Counted from the stretch's first letter, positions 36,593 through 48,525 are shown. The stretch: DNA of 64,000 bases from Burhinus oedicnemus (GCA_008921705.1 VFFE01009182.1:2685100-2749099); one strand, 5' to 3'. A program made the numbers and translations. The notes: generated by a model not told the origin, from the sequence alone.

Positions 36593-39430
36593 AGAGATGG
36601 AAGCATAAAAGAGAGCTTGTGTGAAAGATAGAGCATGAGTGAGAGAAAAAGATAGGGAAAAAAAGGGTGAGATAGAATGAGAAAGAGAGGAGAGGAACAG
36701 AGTAAGAAAAGAGAGAAAAAGGCAGAAAGAGAGAAAGAAAATTATGTAAAGGAGAGAAGGGAGGAAAAGAGCAAGAATAAGAGACAGAAAAGAAAGAAGA
36801 GGAAAAAAGAAAGAAGAGGGGAGAGACAACGAGAAAGAAAGAGAAAGAACATAAGGGGGAGCACGTGAGAATGGGTCATCAAGAAAGGAAGAGAGCAAGA
36901 GTGTGAGAAAGCTCAAATGAGAGAAAGTTCATGTGAGAAAGATGAAGCAAAAGGGTGCAAAAACATCACGTGCATAAGAAGAAGCAAGTATGTGGAAAAA
37001 GAGCAGGTACATATTAGAAAGTGAGGGCATGAGGAATAGGAAGCACATGAAGAAGAGCGAGGGCATGAGAGAGGATGCGTGCAAGAAGTGGAGCATATGA
37101 GAAAGCATGAGTGCACACTAGAAATAACACAAGAAAAAGCGAGTGCACAAGGAAGAGCGTGCACACAGAAGAGAGAGTGGGTGAAGAAGAGAAAGAAAGA
37201 GACAAGATAAGAAGGGAGAGAGAGAGAGAGAATGCACAAGAACCAGTGAGAGAAACCATGAGAGTGAATGAGTGTGAGAGAGGCTAGAGAGAGTGCATGA
37301 GAAAGCTAGCAAATGAGAAAGAGAAAGCTTGCCTAAAGAAGAGTGAGCATAAGGGCACGGGAAAGGGTGTGAGTGCATGAGGAAGCACATGAGCATGTGA
37401 GATAGCGAGTAAGTGCATGGGAAATATCAAGTGCATGTGAGGAAGAGCCAAGAAACGAGAAAGAATGAGGGCACAAGAAAGAGAGAAGGCACGGAAAGGG
37501 ACAAGGGCAAGAGAAAGGAAGGGCGCTCAAGAAAGAGGATGCACAGAAAGAGTGTGAGCATGGACAAGAAAGTAAGCAAGAGAGCAAAGGCATAAGAAAG
37601 ATGGAGTGCATGCATGCAAGAGTGTGTGAGAAAGACCACACAAGAAATAGGGAAACTGTGTAAGAAAGAGAATGCGTGGAAATGTGCAAGAAAGACAGCA
37701 GGAGGAAGAAAGCGAGCATGAGGGTGTGGGAAAGGGCAAGTGCATGGTTGTAGGAAAGGCCACAACATCGCAAGGAAGAGTGCAAAGTTGTAAGAAAGAA
37801 AGTGAAGCTGCAACAAAGAGACCCAGCGTGAGAAAGAGAGCAAGGGCATGAGAAAAGGAGAGGGCGTGAGAAAGAGCATGCCAACATCCAGAAAGAGCAA
37901 GTGTGCAAGAAAGAGTTGGCATGCATGAGAAAAGAGTGTGAGCATGACAGAAAGAGAGGGAAGGAGAAGGTGAGAAAGAAGGAGCAAGAAAGCAAAAGCT
38001 AAATAAAACAAGAAAGAGTGAAATACAAAGAGGGAAGTTGGGATCAAGAGAGACTTTCAAGAGAGCATGTGAGAAAGAGTGCTAAAGAACAGGGTGGGAA
38101 AGAATGCATGAGAAAGACCAAATGAGAAAGAAAGTCCAAGTGAGAAACAGTGAGTGTGAGGGCATGGAAAGGGGTGGGCACAAGAAAGAAAGTCATAAGT
38201 GTCCGATAAAACACATAAGCATGTGAGAGCGTGGTTGTATGAGAAACAGCAAGTACGAGCAAGGAAGAACGAGGGTGTGAGCAAGAGGGGGGGCACAAAA
38301 GAAGCAAAGGCACAAGAAAGGGGGAGCACTCCAGAAAAGGGATGAACAAGAAATAAAGAAGGAGATGGCACAAGACGGAGAGAGAGAGAGGGTGCAGGAG
38401 GGGGTGCAGAGAGATGGAGTGAGAAAGTAAGCATGAGGATGTGAAAAGGATCAAGCACAAGGCTGTGAGAAAGGGTGTGACGGCAAAAACAGTGACAGTG
38501 TGAGAAAAATCAAGGGCATGAGAAAAGGAGAGGGCATGAGAAAGTATGCCTGCATGCAAGAAAGAGTAAGTATGTGAGAAAGAAAGTGCATGTGAGAGAG
38601 AGAATGAGAAAGCAAACACAGGTGAGAGAGTGAGCACACGTGAGAGGGAATGCTCACAAAAAAGAGAACGCTCGTGTAAGAAAGAGAAAGCATGAGGGTA
38701 CAGAAAAGGGTGGGTGTAAGAAAGGGCAGGGTTGAGGGCAAGAAAGCATGAGAGCACAAGAAAGCAAGCACACAGGGAAGAGCAAGAGTGCAAGAAAGGC
38801 AAGAGCATGAGAAAGGGCAAGTGCTTGAGAAAGGAAGTGTGCAAAAAAGTGCAAGGATGTGTGAGCAAGGGTGCAAGAAAGTGCACGTGACAGAAAGACA
38901 AGAGAGAGAGTGCAAGAAAGAAGGAGGAAGAGAGAGAATGTGAGAAAGAGTGTGCTGGAAAAAGATGGCATGTGAAAGAAAAAGTAAGCATGAGGAAGCA
39001 AGCATAAGGGCATGAGAAAACTGGAATGCGAGGGTGCAAGACAGTGTGAGGTCACAAGAAAGGGCACAATGGTGTTTCAAAGGAAGCACTGGCACAAGAA
39101 AGGATGTGATAACCTAAGCAAAGGAGCAGGCACAAGAAAGTAAGTGTGGATGGGAAATAGAGTGCCCATGAGAGAAAAATAGGGGAAACAGAGAGTGGAA
39201 GAGTGAGAGAGAGGGAGGGGAAGAGTGAGGGAGAAGGAGAAACTAAGAGTGGGAGAGATTATAAGACAGTTTAGAAAGAGGGAGAGAGATCATGTGAATA
39301 GTGCAGAGAGGGTGCGTGTGAGAAAGATGGCACGTGAAAGAGAGATTGTGTAAGAAAGAGAAAGTATGTGTAAGAAAGAAAAAGTATGTGCAAGAAAGCG
39401 AGTGTGTGGGCATGAGAAGCAGTGAGAGTG

Positions 39431-39771
39431 TGTGGAGGAATGGCTCATCGTTAACAGGCACGAAATGTTTGGACAAGAAACATCTGCTAGCTAAGCACGC
39501 AAGTTATAAGGACACTGTAACCTTGAAGCTAAGCAAGAACTTACAAAACAATAGATTAAGGAAGCTCGTTATGAAGTTTGTTATCTATAGATGGAACTGA
39601 ATCCTGGATACAGAGCTATTTTGAAACATGTTAATAGCCAATTAGCATAAGTGGAAAATTACTGTGTTGAACTGAAAGGTATAAATAGTCTTATGCTTTG
39701 CAATAAAGTTTGAGTCATCAGCTTAACTCATATTGAGTGTGTTCTGATTTCTCCGCAATCCCGTCCCTGCA
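39431..39771 (+). mobile_element. Solo ERV LTR inside the purine array
   Basis: A 341-base LTR running from TGTGGAGGAATGG to CCGTCCCTGCA. It is flanked by a 6-base target repeat, agagtg, at 39425-39430 and 39772-39777. It has a TATA box at 39680-39687, AATAAA at 39702-39707 and ACTCATATTGAGT at 39726-39738, the last shared with the LTR at 32605-33092. The base composition breaks sharply from the array on both sides. The array text resumes directly after it, so the array is older than the insertion. The 6-base repeat is less surprising in GA-rich DNA than elsewhere. Confidence 0.9.
39680..39687 (+). promoter_or_regulatory. LTR TATA box
   Basis: TATAAATA, 15 bases before the AATAAA signal at 39702-39707, the compact U3-R layout of a short LTR. 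It points antisense to the host gene. Confidence 0.6.
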
Positions 39772-40346
39772 AGAGTGAAGTTGTGAGAAGGGGGTTGAGA
39801 TCATGAGAATGGAGGAGACAGTGCAAGAGCAGGTGTGAGGCCACGAGACAGAGAGCGTGTGAGAAAGGAAGCAAGCACAAGACACAGCAAGACAACTTGT
39901 GAGAAAGAGTGTGCATGTGAGAAACGGTGAGTGTGTGCACGGTAGAGAGGGAGCACTTGTGAGAAAGACAGCTCTCAAGAAAGAGGGAGAAAGAGTGCAA
40001 GAAAGTGAGCATGAGGATATGAGAATGAGTGACTGTGAAGTCTCAAGAAAAGAAGCAAGGGCATGAGGGTGCAATAAAGAGAGTGAGGTCATGAGAAGAG
40101 GAGCAAATGGGTGAAAGAGCAGGACCATGGTGAGAAAGAGTGAGAACATGGATGTGAGGGCACAGGAAAGAGAGCTAACATCTGAGAAAAAGCAAGTGTG
40201 CAAGAAAGAGTTTGAGTGTGTGAGAGAGATGACAAGAAAGAGATAGTGTCTGAAAGAGAGCAAGAATGAGGAAGAATGAGGGGGAAGAGGAGGAAGGAGG
40301 GGGAATAGTAAAAATGAGGGGGAAGAGGAAGAAAGAGGGAGAGACA

Positions 40347-40366
40347 GGAGGGGGGTGGGGGGGAGA
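40347..40366 (+). other. Guanine-rich motif in array
   Basis: G runs of 2, 6 and 7 separated by single bases (40347-40363), inside a long homopurine stretch from about 40262. Could fold as a G-quadruplex on the plus strand, which is the template strand for the host gene. Confidence 0.45.
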
Positions 40367-40651
40367 TAAAGATCAAAAAGATATTGAGAGCGGGACTGCA
40401 CCAGAAACCAAGAGACAGAGTATGGCAGAAGGAGAGAAAGCATGCATGAGAAAATGAGTGTAAGAGCATGAGAAAGAACAAGGATGAGACTGAGATGGGT
40501 ATGAGGTCATGAGAAAGGGTGTGAGGTCACAGGAAAGGGGATGAGGTCATGGGGGTTGTCAGAAAGGGAGTAAGAACACGAGAAAGAAAACAGGTTGAGA
40601 GAAAGGAGGCAAGCACAACAAAGAGCATTATCAACTGAAAGAGCAAGTGCA

Positions 40652-40674
40652 TCTAACCATTCTATGATTCTATG
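40652..40674 (+). mobile_element. CR1 3'-tail relic inside the array
   Basis: tctaaccattctatgattct followed by atg is the characteristic end of CR1 elements. Only about 23 bases survive, in plus orientation, opposite to all other CR1 copies in the window. Either a very short insertion or the remains of one trimmed by array turnover. Confidence 0.6.
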
Positions 40675-43194
40675 TGAAAGAGAGCTAGATAGAGGTGGAG
40701 AGAGACAGAGAGAGAGATAAAGGGCCCCCGAGAAAGAAAGCTCTCAAGAAAGAGGGAGATAAAGCTTGCATGAGAGAGTGGGAATGAGAAAGGATGGGTG
40801 TGAGGGCACAAGAAAAAGAACCAGCACACAAGAAACAAGGCAAAGCAAGGATGCAAGAAAGAGCAAGGTTGTTCTAATTGGGGAAGGGCACAAAAAAGAA
40901 TAAGGACACAAGAAGGGGAGGTAAAGAGTGAGCATATCAAAGAGTGACAGAGAGGGAGAGACAAAAGGGGAGACAAAATGGAGAAGATAATATGAGGACA
41001 GAGAGGGAAAGAAAGAAAAATATGAAGTGAGAATGAGGGATGGGAAAGAGGGAGAGAAAGAAGGTGTAAGGGAGAAAGAGGGGAAAAAGCATGGCAGACA
41101 ATGAAGGAGCATGAATGAGAGACAGAGATTGGGAGGGAAACAGGGTGTTTAGGAAAGAGAGGTAGTGTGAGAAAGAAAGTGAGCACAAAGACATAAGAAA
41201 GCAAGAACAAGGGTGCCAGAAATGGTGCAAGTTCATGAGAAAGAGGGTAACATTATGGGCATGGGAGCATGGCCATGAGAAAGGGTACACGGGCATGAAA
41301 AGGGGTGCATTGGTGCAAGAAAGAGTGAGGGAATAAGAAAGCAAGTAAGCAAGGAAAAACATGATCATGTGTGGTAAAGAGCACATGAGAAAGTGTGTGT
41401 GTGCATGTAAGAGAGAAAGAGATAATGAGTTAGTAAGGGACAAAGCAAGAAACAGAAAGAGAGAGATGCAAAAAGACAAAAGAGAGTAGGATAGAAAGGA
41501 GACAAGAAAAATGGAAGAAAATTAGTGAGGGAGGAAGAGACAGAAGGAGTGAAACAGAGAAAGAGAGAACTCAAGAAAGAGGGAGTGTGCATGCAAGAAA
41601 AGGGAGGGTGTGGGAGAGAAAATGTGTGCATAAAAGTGAGTGCAAGGGCGTGAGAAAGAGTGAGAGTGAGGCTGCAAGAAAGGGCATGAAGGTGCGAGAT
41701 AAGGTGCGAGGAAAAGCATAGATATGAGAAAGACAGTGGCCACAAAAGAGAATATGATCACTTGGAAGAAAAAGCAAGGGTGCACAAAGAAGAAAGATAA
41801 ATTAAAAAAGGGAGAGAGGGAGAAAGTGAGAGAGTGGGAGAAAGGGCATGAGATTGCAAGAAATGGGGTGAGGGCATGAGAAAGGGCATAACAAAGAGTG
41901 ATTGCATGTTGAGAGCAAGGGCAAGAAAAAGAAAGAGCTAGACAGAAAGAGTAAAGGGGGGAGACAGAGCTTTTAAGAAACTGCTCAAGAAGGGGAGAAA
42001 GAGAGATCGTGTGTGGGAAAAAGAGAGATGGCACAAAAGAAGCGAGAGAACACAAGAAAAAGCTTGTGCAAGAATCCAAGCCTGTATATGTGAGAAAGAG
42101 CACAGGGTCACAAGAAAGGGCATGAAGTTGTGAGGACAGCAAGGGCACAAGACATGGAGCAGGTGCACCAGCAAGTGAGAAAGAGTGAGCATGTGCATGA
42201 GAGAAAGGATGACTGAAAGAGGGACAGAAGGAGGGAAAGAAGGAGGAGAGAGGGAAGGGGAAGAGAGAGAAAAAGAGAGAGAGAAAGGGAAAGATAGCAC
42301 ATGAATAAGAGTGTGCAACGAAGAAAGACATGACAGGAGAAAAAGAAAGCATGTGCAATAAAGTGAGGGTGTGATAAAGAGTGAGAACGAAGTCACAAGG
42401 AAGGGTACAAAGTAACAAGAAAGAGGTGTGAAAAAGCACATACAGGCATGAGAAAGGTGCAAGAAGGGGAGTGAGAAAGAGAGCGAGGTCATGAGAAGGA
42501 GCAGTGGGCATTAGAAAAATCGTGACAGTATGCAAGAAAGAACAAGCATGAGAGAAAGAGCAAGTTCATGTGTGAGAACAAGGATGAGAGAGTGTGAGAG
42601 AGAAAGTGTAGACACGCAAGGGAGAGAGGGAGTGTGCATGAGAGAGCAAGTGTGAAGGTGCAAGAAATATTGGGCAGAAGAATGGGTGTGGGTGCAGGAA
42701 GGCATGAGCATGTGCAAGAGAGCACATATGTGCAACAGAGTATGTGAGAAAGAGCTCAAATATGAGAAAGGCAGAGTGTGTGTGAGAAAAGGAGAGAAAG
42801 TAATAGTGATAGAAAGTGAAAGTGCAAGAGAAAAAGAGATACTGGCAAAGGTCACGAGAAACAGCATGTGAGAAAGACAGAGTGTAGGAGAAAGAGAGTA
42901 CCAACAAAAAGCATGAGAATGAGGGAGCCCGAACAATACAAAGAGCGAGTGCAAAGGTGCATGAAAGGGTGGGCTCAAGGAAGGGCAAAGGTGCAGGGAA
43001 GAGCAAGGGAACAAGAAAGAGTGAGAGCACATGAGAGAGCGGGCTTAAGTAAGAGGAGGCACAAGAAAGAGTGAGCACACACGAGAGAGAGGGGAAGTGT
43101 GAGAGAGGACGGCCAAAGAAGTTGACGCAAGAAAGGAAGCATGCACGAGAATGCACAAAAGAGTGAGAAAGAGAGCACCCAACAAAGAGAAAGT

Positions 43195-44549
43195 GAGCCT
43201 TCAGTTTACAAGAGTTTTCTTTGCTGACTGGTTTTGTACTTTGTAGGAGTATATTTCCCTTGTAGGAGGCAAATGTTGAAAGAAATAACCTTCTTTCAGG
43301 GCAACCCAAAGTATTTAACTGAAATTGAAATTTTCTTGTGTCCTTTTTCAATTTTTTTTTAAAGTTAGGACTACTTTTGTGCCATCAAATGCAATGTCAG
43401 TAAAGTTTTCCATTTCACACATCAACTCTTTTAGTAGTCCTGAGCACACTAAACATCACAAAGCAATATAAGAGACAGCAGAAGAAAACAGTAATGTAAT
43501 TCTGGAGTAGTTTGTACATTCCTTTTCTCCTACATGGGATGAGAAAACCTTTTGAAACCCTTGCATCAGGAGTTTTATGAGAGAAAGATCCTAGTTCCGA
43601 TCTAGAAGCTCTTTTCTTTGCATGATATTACTATCATAACATGCAAAGACTAGATTGATCATAAAGCAGAGGGAGGTGCATTTAGTAATGCAGTCAGGCC
43701 ATTCTCCAGCTCAGTGTTTAAATGTGAACTCCCGTGTATGATAGCAATCCAGCTAAAATGAACAAGGAGTATATGAAGATGATTACGTGGGAAGCACTAC
43801 AAAGCTCAACCACTCAGATCTCCTCTACTCACACTACAATTTAGAGGATGGTCTTTCCACATTCAGGTAATCCTTCTTTGTCAAAAGACATATTTTTAAG
43901 TCAAATCGATTTCTAAGTAACATCACATTCCAATAGCCATAACAGCATTAGCCTCTTTCTATTTACTCTATGGTTTCTTTAATATATGGAGACTCCATCT
44001 AATTAATAATGTATCTGTTACGCCACTTTTATTAACACTTATTTTCTCTGCATCTTGCACCATAGAAACATTAGTTTTTAGTGCCAAGGACTGTTTCAGT
44101 TTATAACATCAGATGTAATGCATTTTACATTGTACTGTCAGCACATCTTTAAACCAACTATCAAAATAAAATATATAACTAGTTCAATGCTACTGACAAT
44201 CACTGGGACAATTAGACGTTCACTCAAAACTTTATGTTTTACTGGCAAAAGCAGTGGTTAGCAAGCTACCATATGGAAGAGAAATAGGCAAATGAAAAGG
44301 ATCTTATTTGGCTTAAACCCTAAGGACAGTGCTCAACTTGAATAACTGATTTGAGCAACTGTGTGATTAGGAGGATTGTATCCTTTCTCTACTGCCCTTC
44401 TCATACAGGTTTCTGATATAGAAGATGTTGGCACCTCTTAAATATCTGAAATTCTTCCCTGTCTTCATTAGTTCCATTACTAATGCCATGTTCACTTACA
44501 AAGAACATAGGATCTAGTCTTTAAGTATTGCCTTGTGTAAGGAAGTCTT
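43195..44549. other. First intron, unique segment
   Basis: Composition returns abruptly to ordinary AT-rich DNA after the array. Nothing recognised. Confidence 0.5.
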
Positions 44550-44550
44550 T

Positions 44551-44880
44551 CACAGAATCACAGAATCACAGGGGTTGGAAGGGACCTCTGGAGTTTATCT
44601 AGTCCAACCTCCCTGCCACAGCAGGGACACCTAGAGCAGTTTGCATAGGATGGCGGCCAGGCGGGTTTGGAATGTCTCCAGAGTCGGAGGTTCCACCACC
44701 TCTCTGGGCAGCCTGTTCCAGTGCTCTGCCACCCTCAAAGGAAAGAAGTTCCTCCTCATGTTTAGATGGAACTTCCTATGGTCAAGTTTGTGCCAGTTAC
44801 CTCTTGTCTTATCACTGGGCACCGCTGCAAAAAGACTGGTGCCATCCTCCCGGCACCCTCCCTTCATGCCCCTCACATCT
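44551..44880 (-). mobile_element. CR1 3'-end fragment
   Basis: 5'-truncated CR1 on the minus strand. The 3' tail (cacagaatcacagaatcaca, read in reverse) starts at 44551. The ORF2 C-terminus is open at 44631-44876, including [20 protein letters not shown]. It is about the same length as the fragment at 26.2 kb. Confidence 0.92.
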
Positions 44881-46432
44881 GCTTTCTTACAGAAACTCTA
44901 CTGAAATTCAGGTTTTCTTTGAAACAGAAATACATCTGGCTATATCTCTCTTAGTAAATGAAATGATGGACAAGAATGAACCAGCCTACTGTAATGCAAT
45001 CATCTGCACTAATGCCCCCTGCCAGAACAGTCCCTGGCCCACACTTGTCTTATGTCAACTAACAGACATCCAAAAGACTCCTTGGCACAGTTGTTAAAAC
45101 ACCATCAAAACTATACCTGACAGGCAGGTTGCATGCAGATACCTTGTTTTGGAGCATTTGCTGGAACAGACACAGGTGCTTGTGTGCCGAGGAGGCTCAA
45201 TGCCTGGACATGTTCCTGGACATGTGTACTTTATTAATTGGAGCTTCTGTAGAGAAATATCTGAAAAGTCTGTTATTTGGGCTAAGTGTACAACCATGGT
45301 CAAATATGGCCCCATCTAAGGATACAATTCTGCTGCTTCCAGGAGTAAATGTTACCAAACTAGTAAAAGTATAACCTGTCAGAAAAGAGAATAACTCAGG
45401 ACAGGATTAACTGGAAGTGTTCCAGGTGAACTGGTGCTAACCCCAGTGTGCGTATCTTGGATATTGGAGAAGTGATTCAGGAAAATAATATAAGAAAAAA
45501 AATCTACCTTAACTAAAGGACTTGACAACTCAATAACATCTTTTATTTCTCAGATTTGAAGGATGTTATTTTTTAGGCAGGGTATCAAATTAGATGGTTT
45601 GTCAACATAATTTCTTGCACTTCATACAGAAGCAGTGCTTGATTTGGGCACCTCTCTGTATATTGTCTGTAATACCAATAGTATTTTTATTTAATTGTCT
45701 GACGTGCTAAGCACCATAAGATGGAAAAGACATTGTGAATTCAGGGTCTAAGGTTGACCTTTTAACATGATATGTCTACAAAAGAAGGGACATTTATGCT
45801 TCTGACCATTTTGAAAATGAAAAAGGGACACAAGTTTTTGAAGGTAAATCTAATTCGTCTGTAAATCCCTTGAGACCAAGGCAATGGGTCTGATGCAAAA
45901 TTAATCTCAGTTGAGAAACCAAATAATTCTGAAGTCAATTCAGGACACAAAGTACTGCTGGGGAAACACCCCATGCTGGGGCACTCATACTGGGAGATCA
46001 AAGGGCTCACAGGTAGCAAAAGACTGGAGTAATTTCTGTCTGCCTCCCTGGAAAGTGCAGAGTCCAGTCCAGGCTCCAAAGCCCTTACAACCAGCTTGGG
46101 ACTCTTGAGTCTCTTCAGCCTCCATGTCACCACTTGCTAGACTGGCCCATAACACTGTGTCTCTCATGCTAAAAATATGTCTCAGTTTTATGGACAGGTA
46201 TGAAAGCAAACCCACAGAGAGTCAAATCTGACAGCATAAACTGATGTTCCTTTAACTACCATAGTAGTTCCACCACTTTGGTTCAGCCAGAAGTCTGGTT
46301 CTACTCTGTTTTTAAACAGAATATTCTTGTCATTACCTCAAGCTGTAGCTTACTTCAACTGCTATACTCTGAAGGGTAGAAAACGATTGTCTGCACTATA
46401 AAACAATGTATTTTAAAAATAAATGCATATGT

Positions 46433-46462
46433 ACACACACACATACACACAGGCACACACCC
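46433..46462. repeat. CA-rich imperfect microsatellite
   Basis: Runs of CA broken by ta and gg (acacacacacatacacacag and following acacacac). Confidence 0.75.
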
Positions 46463-47941
46463 GTTGCAGTCCAAAGTCTTGTCAGTCTATGTCAAGAAAA
46501 TGCTTCCATAAGAATACCAATTCTTTTTTGAAAGCTCTTTTTGTTCTGTCTGACAACAGTCTAAACTTCTGTTCCACAGTTTCAGGTTTAGCAGTTACTC
46601 CAGATGTTCACTTGACGTAAATCAGCAGTGATTTCTATTCATCAGTGGCTATTTGGATCTACTAAGGAACTGGCTTCTCTAGTGTTTTTAAAAGATGTCT
46701 TTAAAGCCTAATTATTTTGTTGCTGTGCATTATTTCTGACTTGCTTCTCCTGAAGAGAAAAATACCCTCATATTGGTACTCCAATCACTTTATTGCCAGC
46801 CTTTTCACAGTCACAGGCCAACAGATAAAAGCAGCTAGTGTACATACTTGGGTCACCAGCTCATTTCCAAGCTAAACAATCTGACTACTGAAAGCAACTG
46901 CACTGTGTCACATGCATAGGCAGGACTGCAAAGGCCTCTAAGTTTTATGAAATACATTAGTGACCTACAAATTATCTTTAGTCTTGGTAACTTGTGAGAT
47001 GTTTTGCCAGGTGCTTGAAAGATTACCACAGCAGCTCCCATTGAAAGCTTGTAAAGAATGGCAGTTATCTTCTTAGCAGCAATCTTTAAACGGAACTGAT
47101 TATTTCATTACAGAAACTATCATGGCGCTAGCTTTCACTTGTCTGAACTGCCCATTATTATTGCAGTCATTATGTCTTTCACAGAGATACCTGGTTTAAG
47201 AGAGAAACTGCAACCTGACTTACTCTCACCCACAACAGTCTACCCCGCATATTGTCTAAATGCTGATTTCTCAACTGATACAAGGCTCCACCCCTTTTTG
47301 AAAAATGAACTACATAGAAAGTAAGAAGCTGCCCCAATGGAACAATACAGCATCGATACAACAACTCTGTCCCAAAGAACTGCAGAAATAAGTATTTTCA
47401 AGCTGTTACAGATTGTACTGCTAAGCCATTGTTAACTTTGAACAAATACGCAGGTATTCACATTAAACTATGATCAAATGTGTCATTGAATTCCCAGGGA
47501 ATTATTTTTTATGAGTGACTCTTCACAGAATCCTAAAATACTACTGCATTTTACTTTAAGTACTCCAAAACAGCTTTTAATCCTTACGGTCTGGAGAACA
47601 TCAGTACTCTTCACTAAGATAGCATTAGCAATTGGGAACAACGGTTTACACAAAGCAGCTCCCCTATTTGAATTTGTGTCACTGCAGCTTGAATATTGAT
47701 TTTTATTGCTCTTTCTAAACATATGGGGAAGATATACTAAACATCTGGACAAAAGATGAAAAACGGGCAAACAGATCTACTGTGCAGTGTAAATACAGAA
47801 AATAAACTCATATAATTACCACTACTAATACTGAGCATTGGTATTAACAGATGGTTAAGCTTTGAAAACAGAAACAGTTTGCATGGATTTCCTGTCCTGA
47901 TTTACCTGTTCATTCTGACCAGTTGTCTTGGGGCAAGGAAA

Positions 47942-47960
47942 GGGGGGGGGAGGGGGGGGG
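47942..47960 (+). repeat. G9-A-G9 guanine tract
   Basis: Nine G, one A and nine G in a row, preceded by other G runs near 47936. A strong G-quadruplex candidate on the plus strand about 570 bases inside the first intron from the start exon. In the nascent RNA this is a C tract. Confidence 0.8.
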
Positions 47961-48525
47961 AAGAGAAAGTGAAAAAAAAAAAAACCAAACCAAGAAGAGG
48001 GTCTTAAATCAACTCCTCTGTCTTTGAGTAAATATTGCCATATGACTGGATTAGCCCTGATGACTATGAATTCATGCTTGGCTAATAGAAAACTAATGCT
48101 AGTTCTAGCAGTTCTCCCATACTACTTAAAAAGGGAAACAGATACTACCATCTCAAAAAACTAGTGTAAAGCAAATTATAGCATACATATATTTAGTAAT
48201 TTTAACATACATACGAGACGTTTTACTGTGTTGGGGTCAAATGCCTCATGTTTAAATCTGCATGGTTTTTTAATAGTCACAGATAGTGCACAGTACATTT
48301 ATTATATGCTTTTTGCTTCATCTTAGTTTTACTGAATCATATTTTGTTATGTATAATTTCTCATACATAAACTTTCATCTCTTCTAGAGACACTCATTGT
48401 CATTACACAACCCTTGCACAGTTCGTGATATAACACCTTGATTTTTTTTCCATCCAAACACACCCACCAATTCAGTTTATCAACTCAGAAACCCACTAAA
48501 TAAAAACATGTGTGTATACACTTAC

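Larger units (their letters stand above)
36593..43194. repeat. 6.6-kb purine-rich degenerate tandem array
   Basis: The plus strand is overwhelmingly A and G, with scattered T and C set mainly in gcatgagaaag, gtgagaaagag and gcaagaaagag-like words of roughly 10-14 bases repeated with drift. Simple GA-rich stretches alternate with the longer words (for example 36660-36850, 39180-39300, 40262-40375, 42210-42300). Longer units recur: caagggcatgagaaaaggag at 37841 and 38511, gctctcaagaaagagggaga at 39971 and 40740. A solo LTR (39431-39771) and a CR1 tail relic (40652-40674) interrupt it. The mirror-like homopurine stretches could form intramolecular triplexes. In the host gene's transcript the intron RNA here is CU-rich. 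No real coding sequence. Confidence 0.93.
44881..48525. other. First intron, 5' part
   Basis: AT-rich unique sequence, with a CA-rich patch at 46433-46462 and the guanine tract at 47942-47960 followed by a poly-A run near 47972-47984. No exon seen. Confidence 0.5.

Noticed and set aside
38044..39039. 331-residue Ser/Leu/Phe/His-rich frame in the array
   Set aside because: Three minus-strand frames are open over the same DNA, as expected where pyrimidine codons exclude stops; not a gene.
36593..43194. CRISPR-like or bacterial repeat array
   Set aside because: Repeats are degenerate, have no constant-length spacers, and the context is a vertebrate intron.
44672..45097. Plus-strand frame of 141 codons
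   Set aside because: Half of it is the antisense of a CR1 3' end, the rest unique AT-rich DNA.
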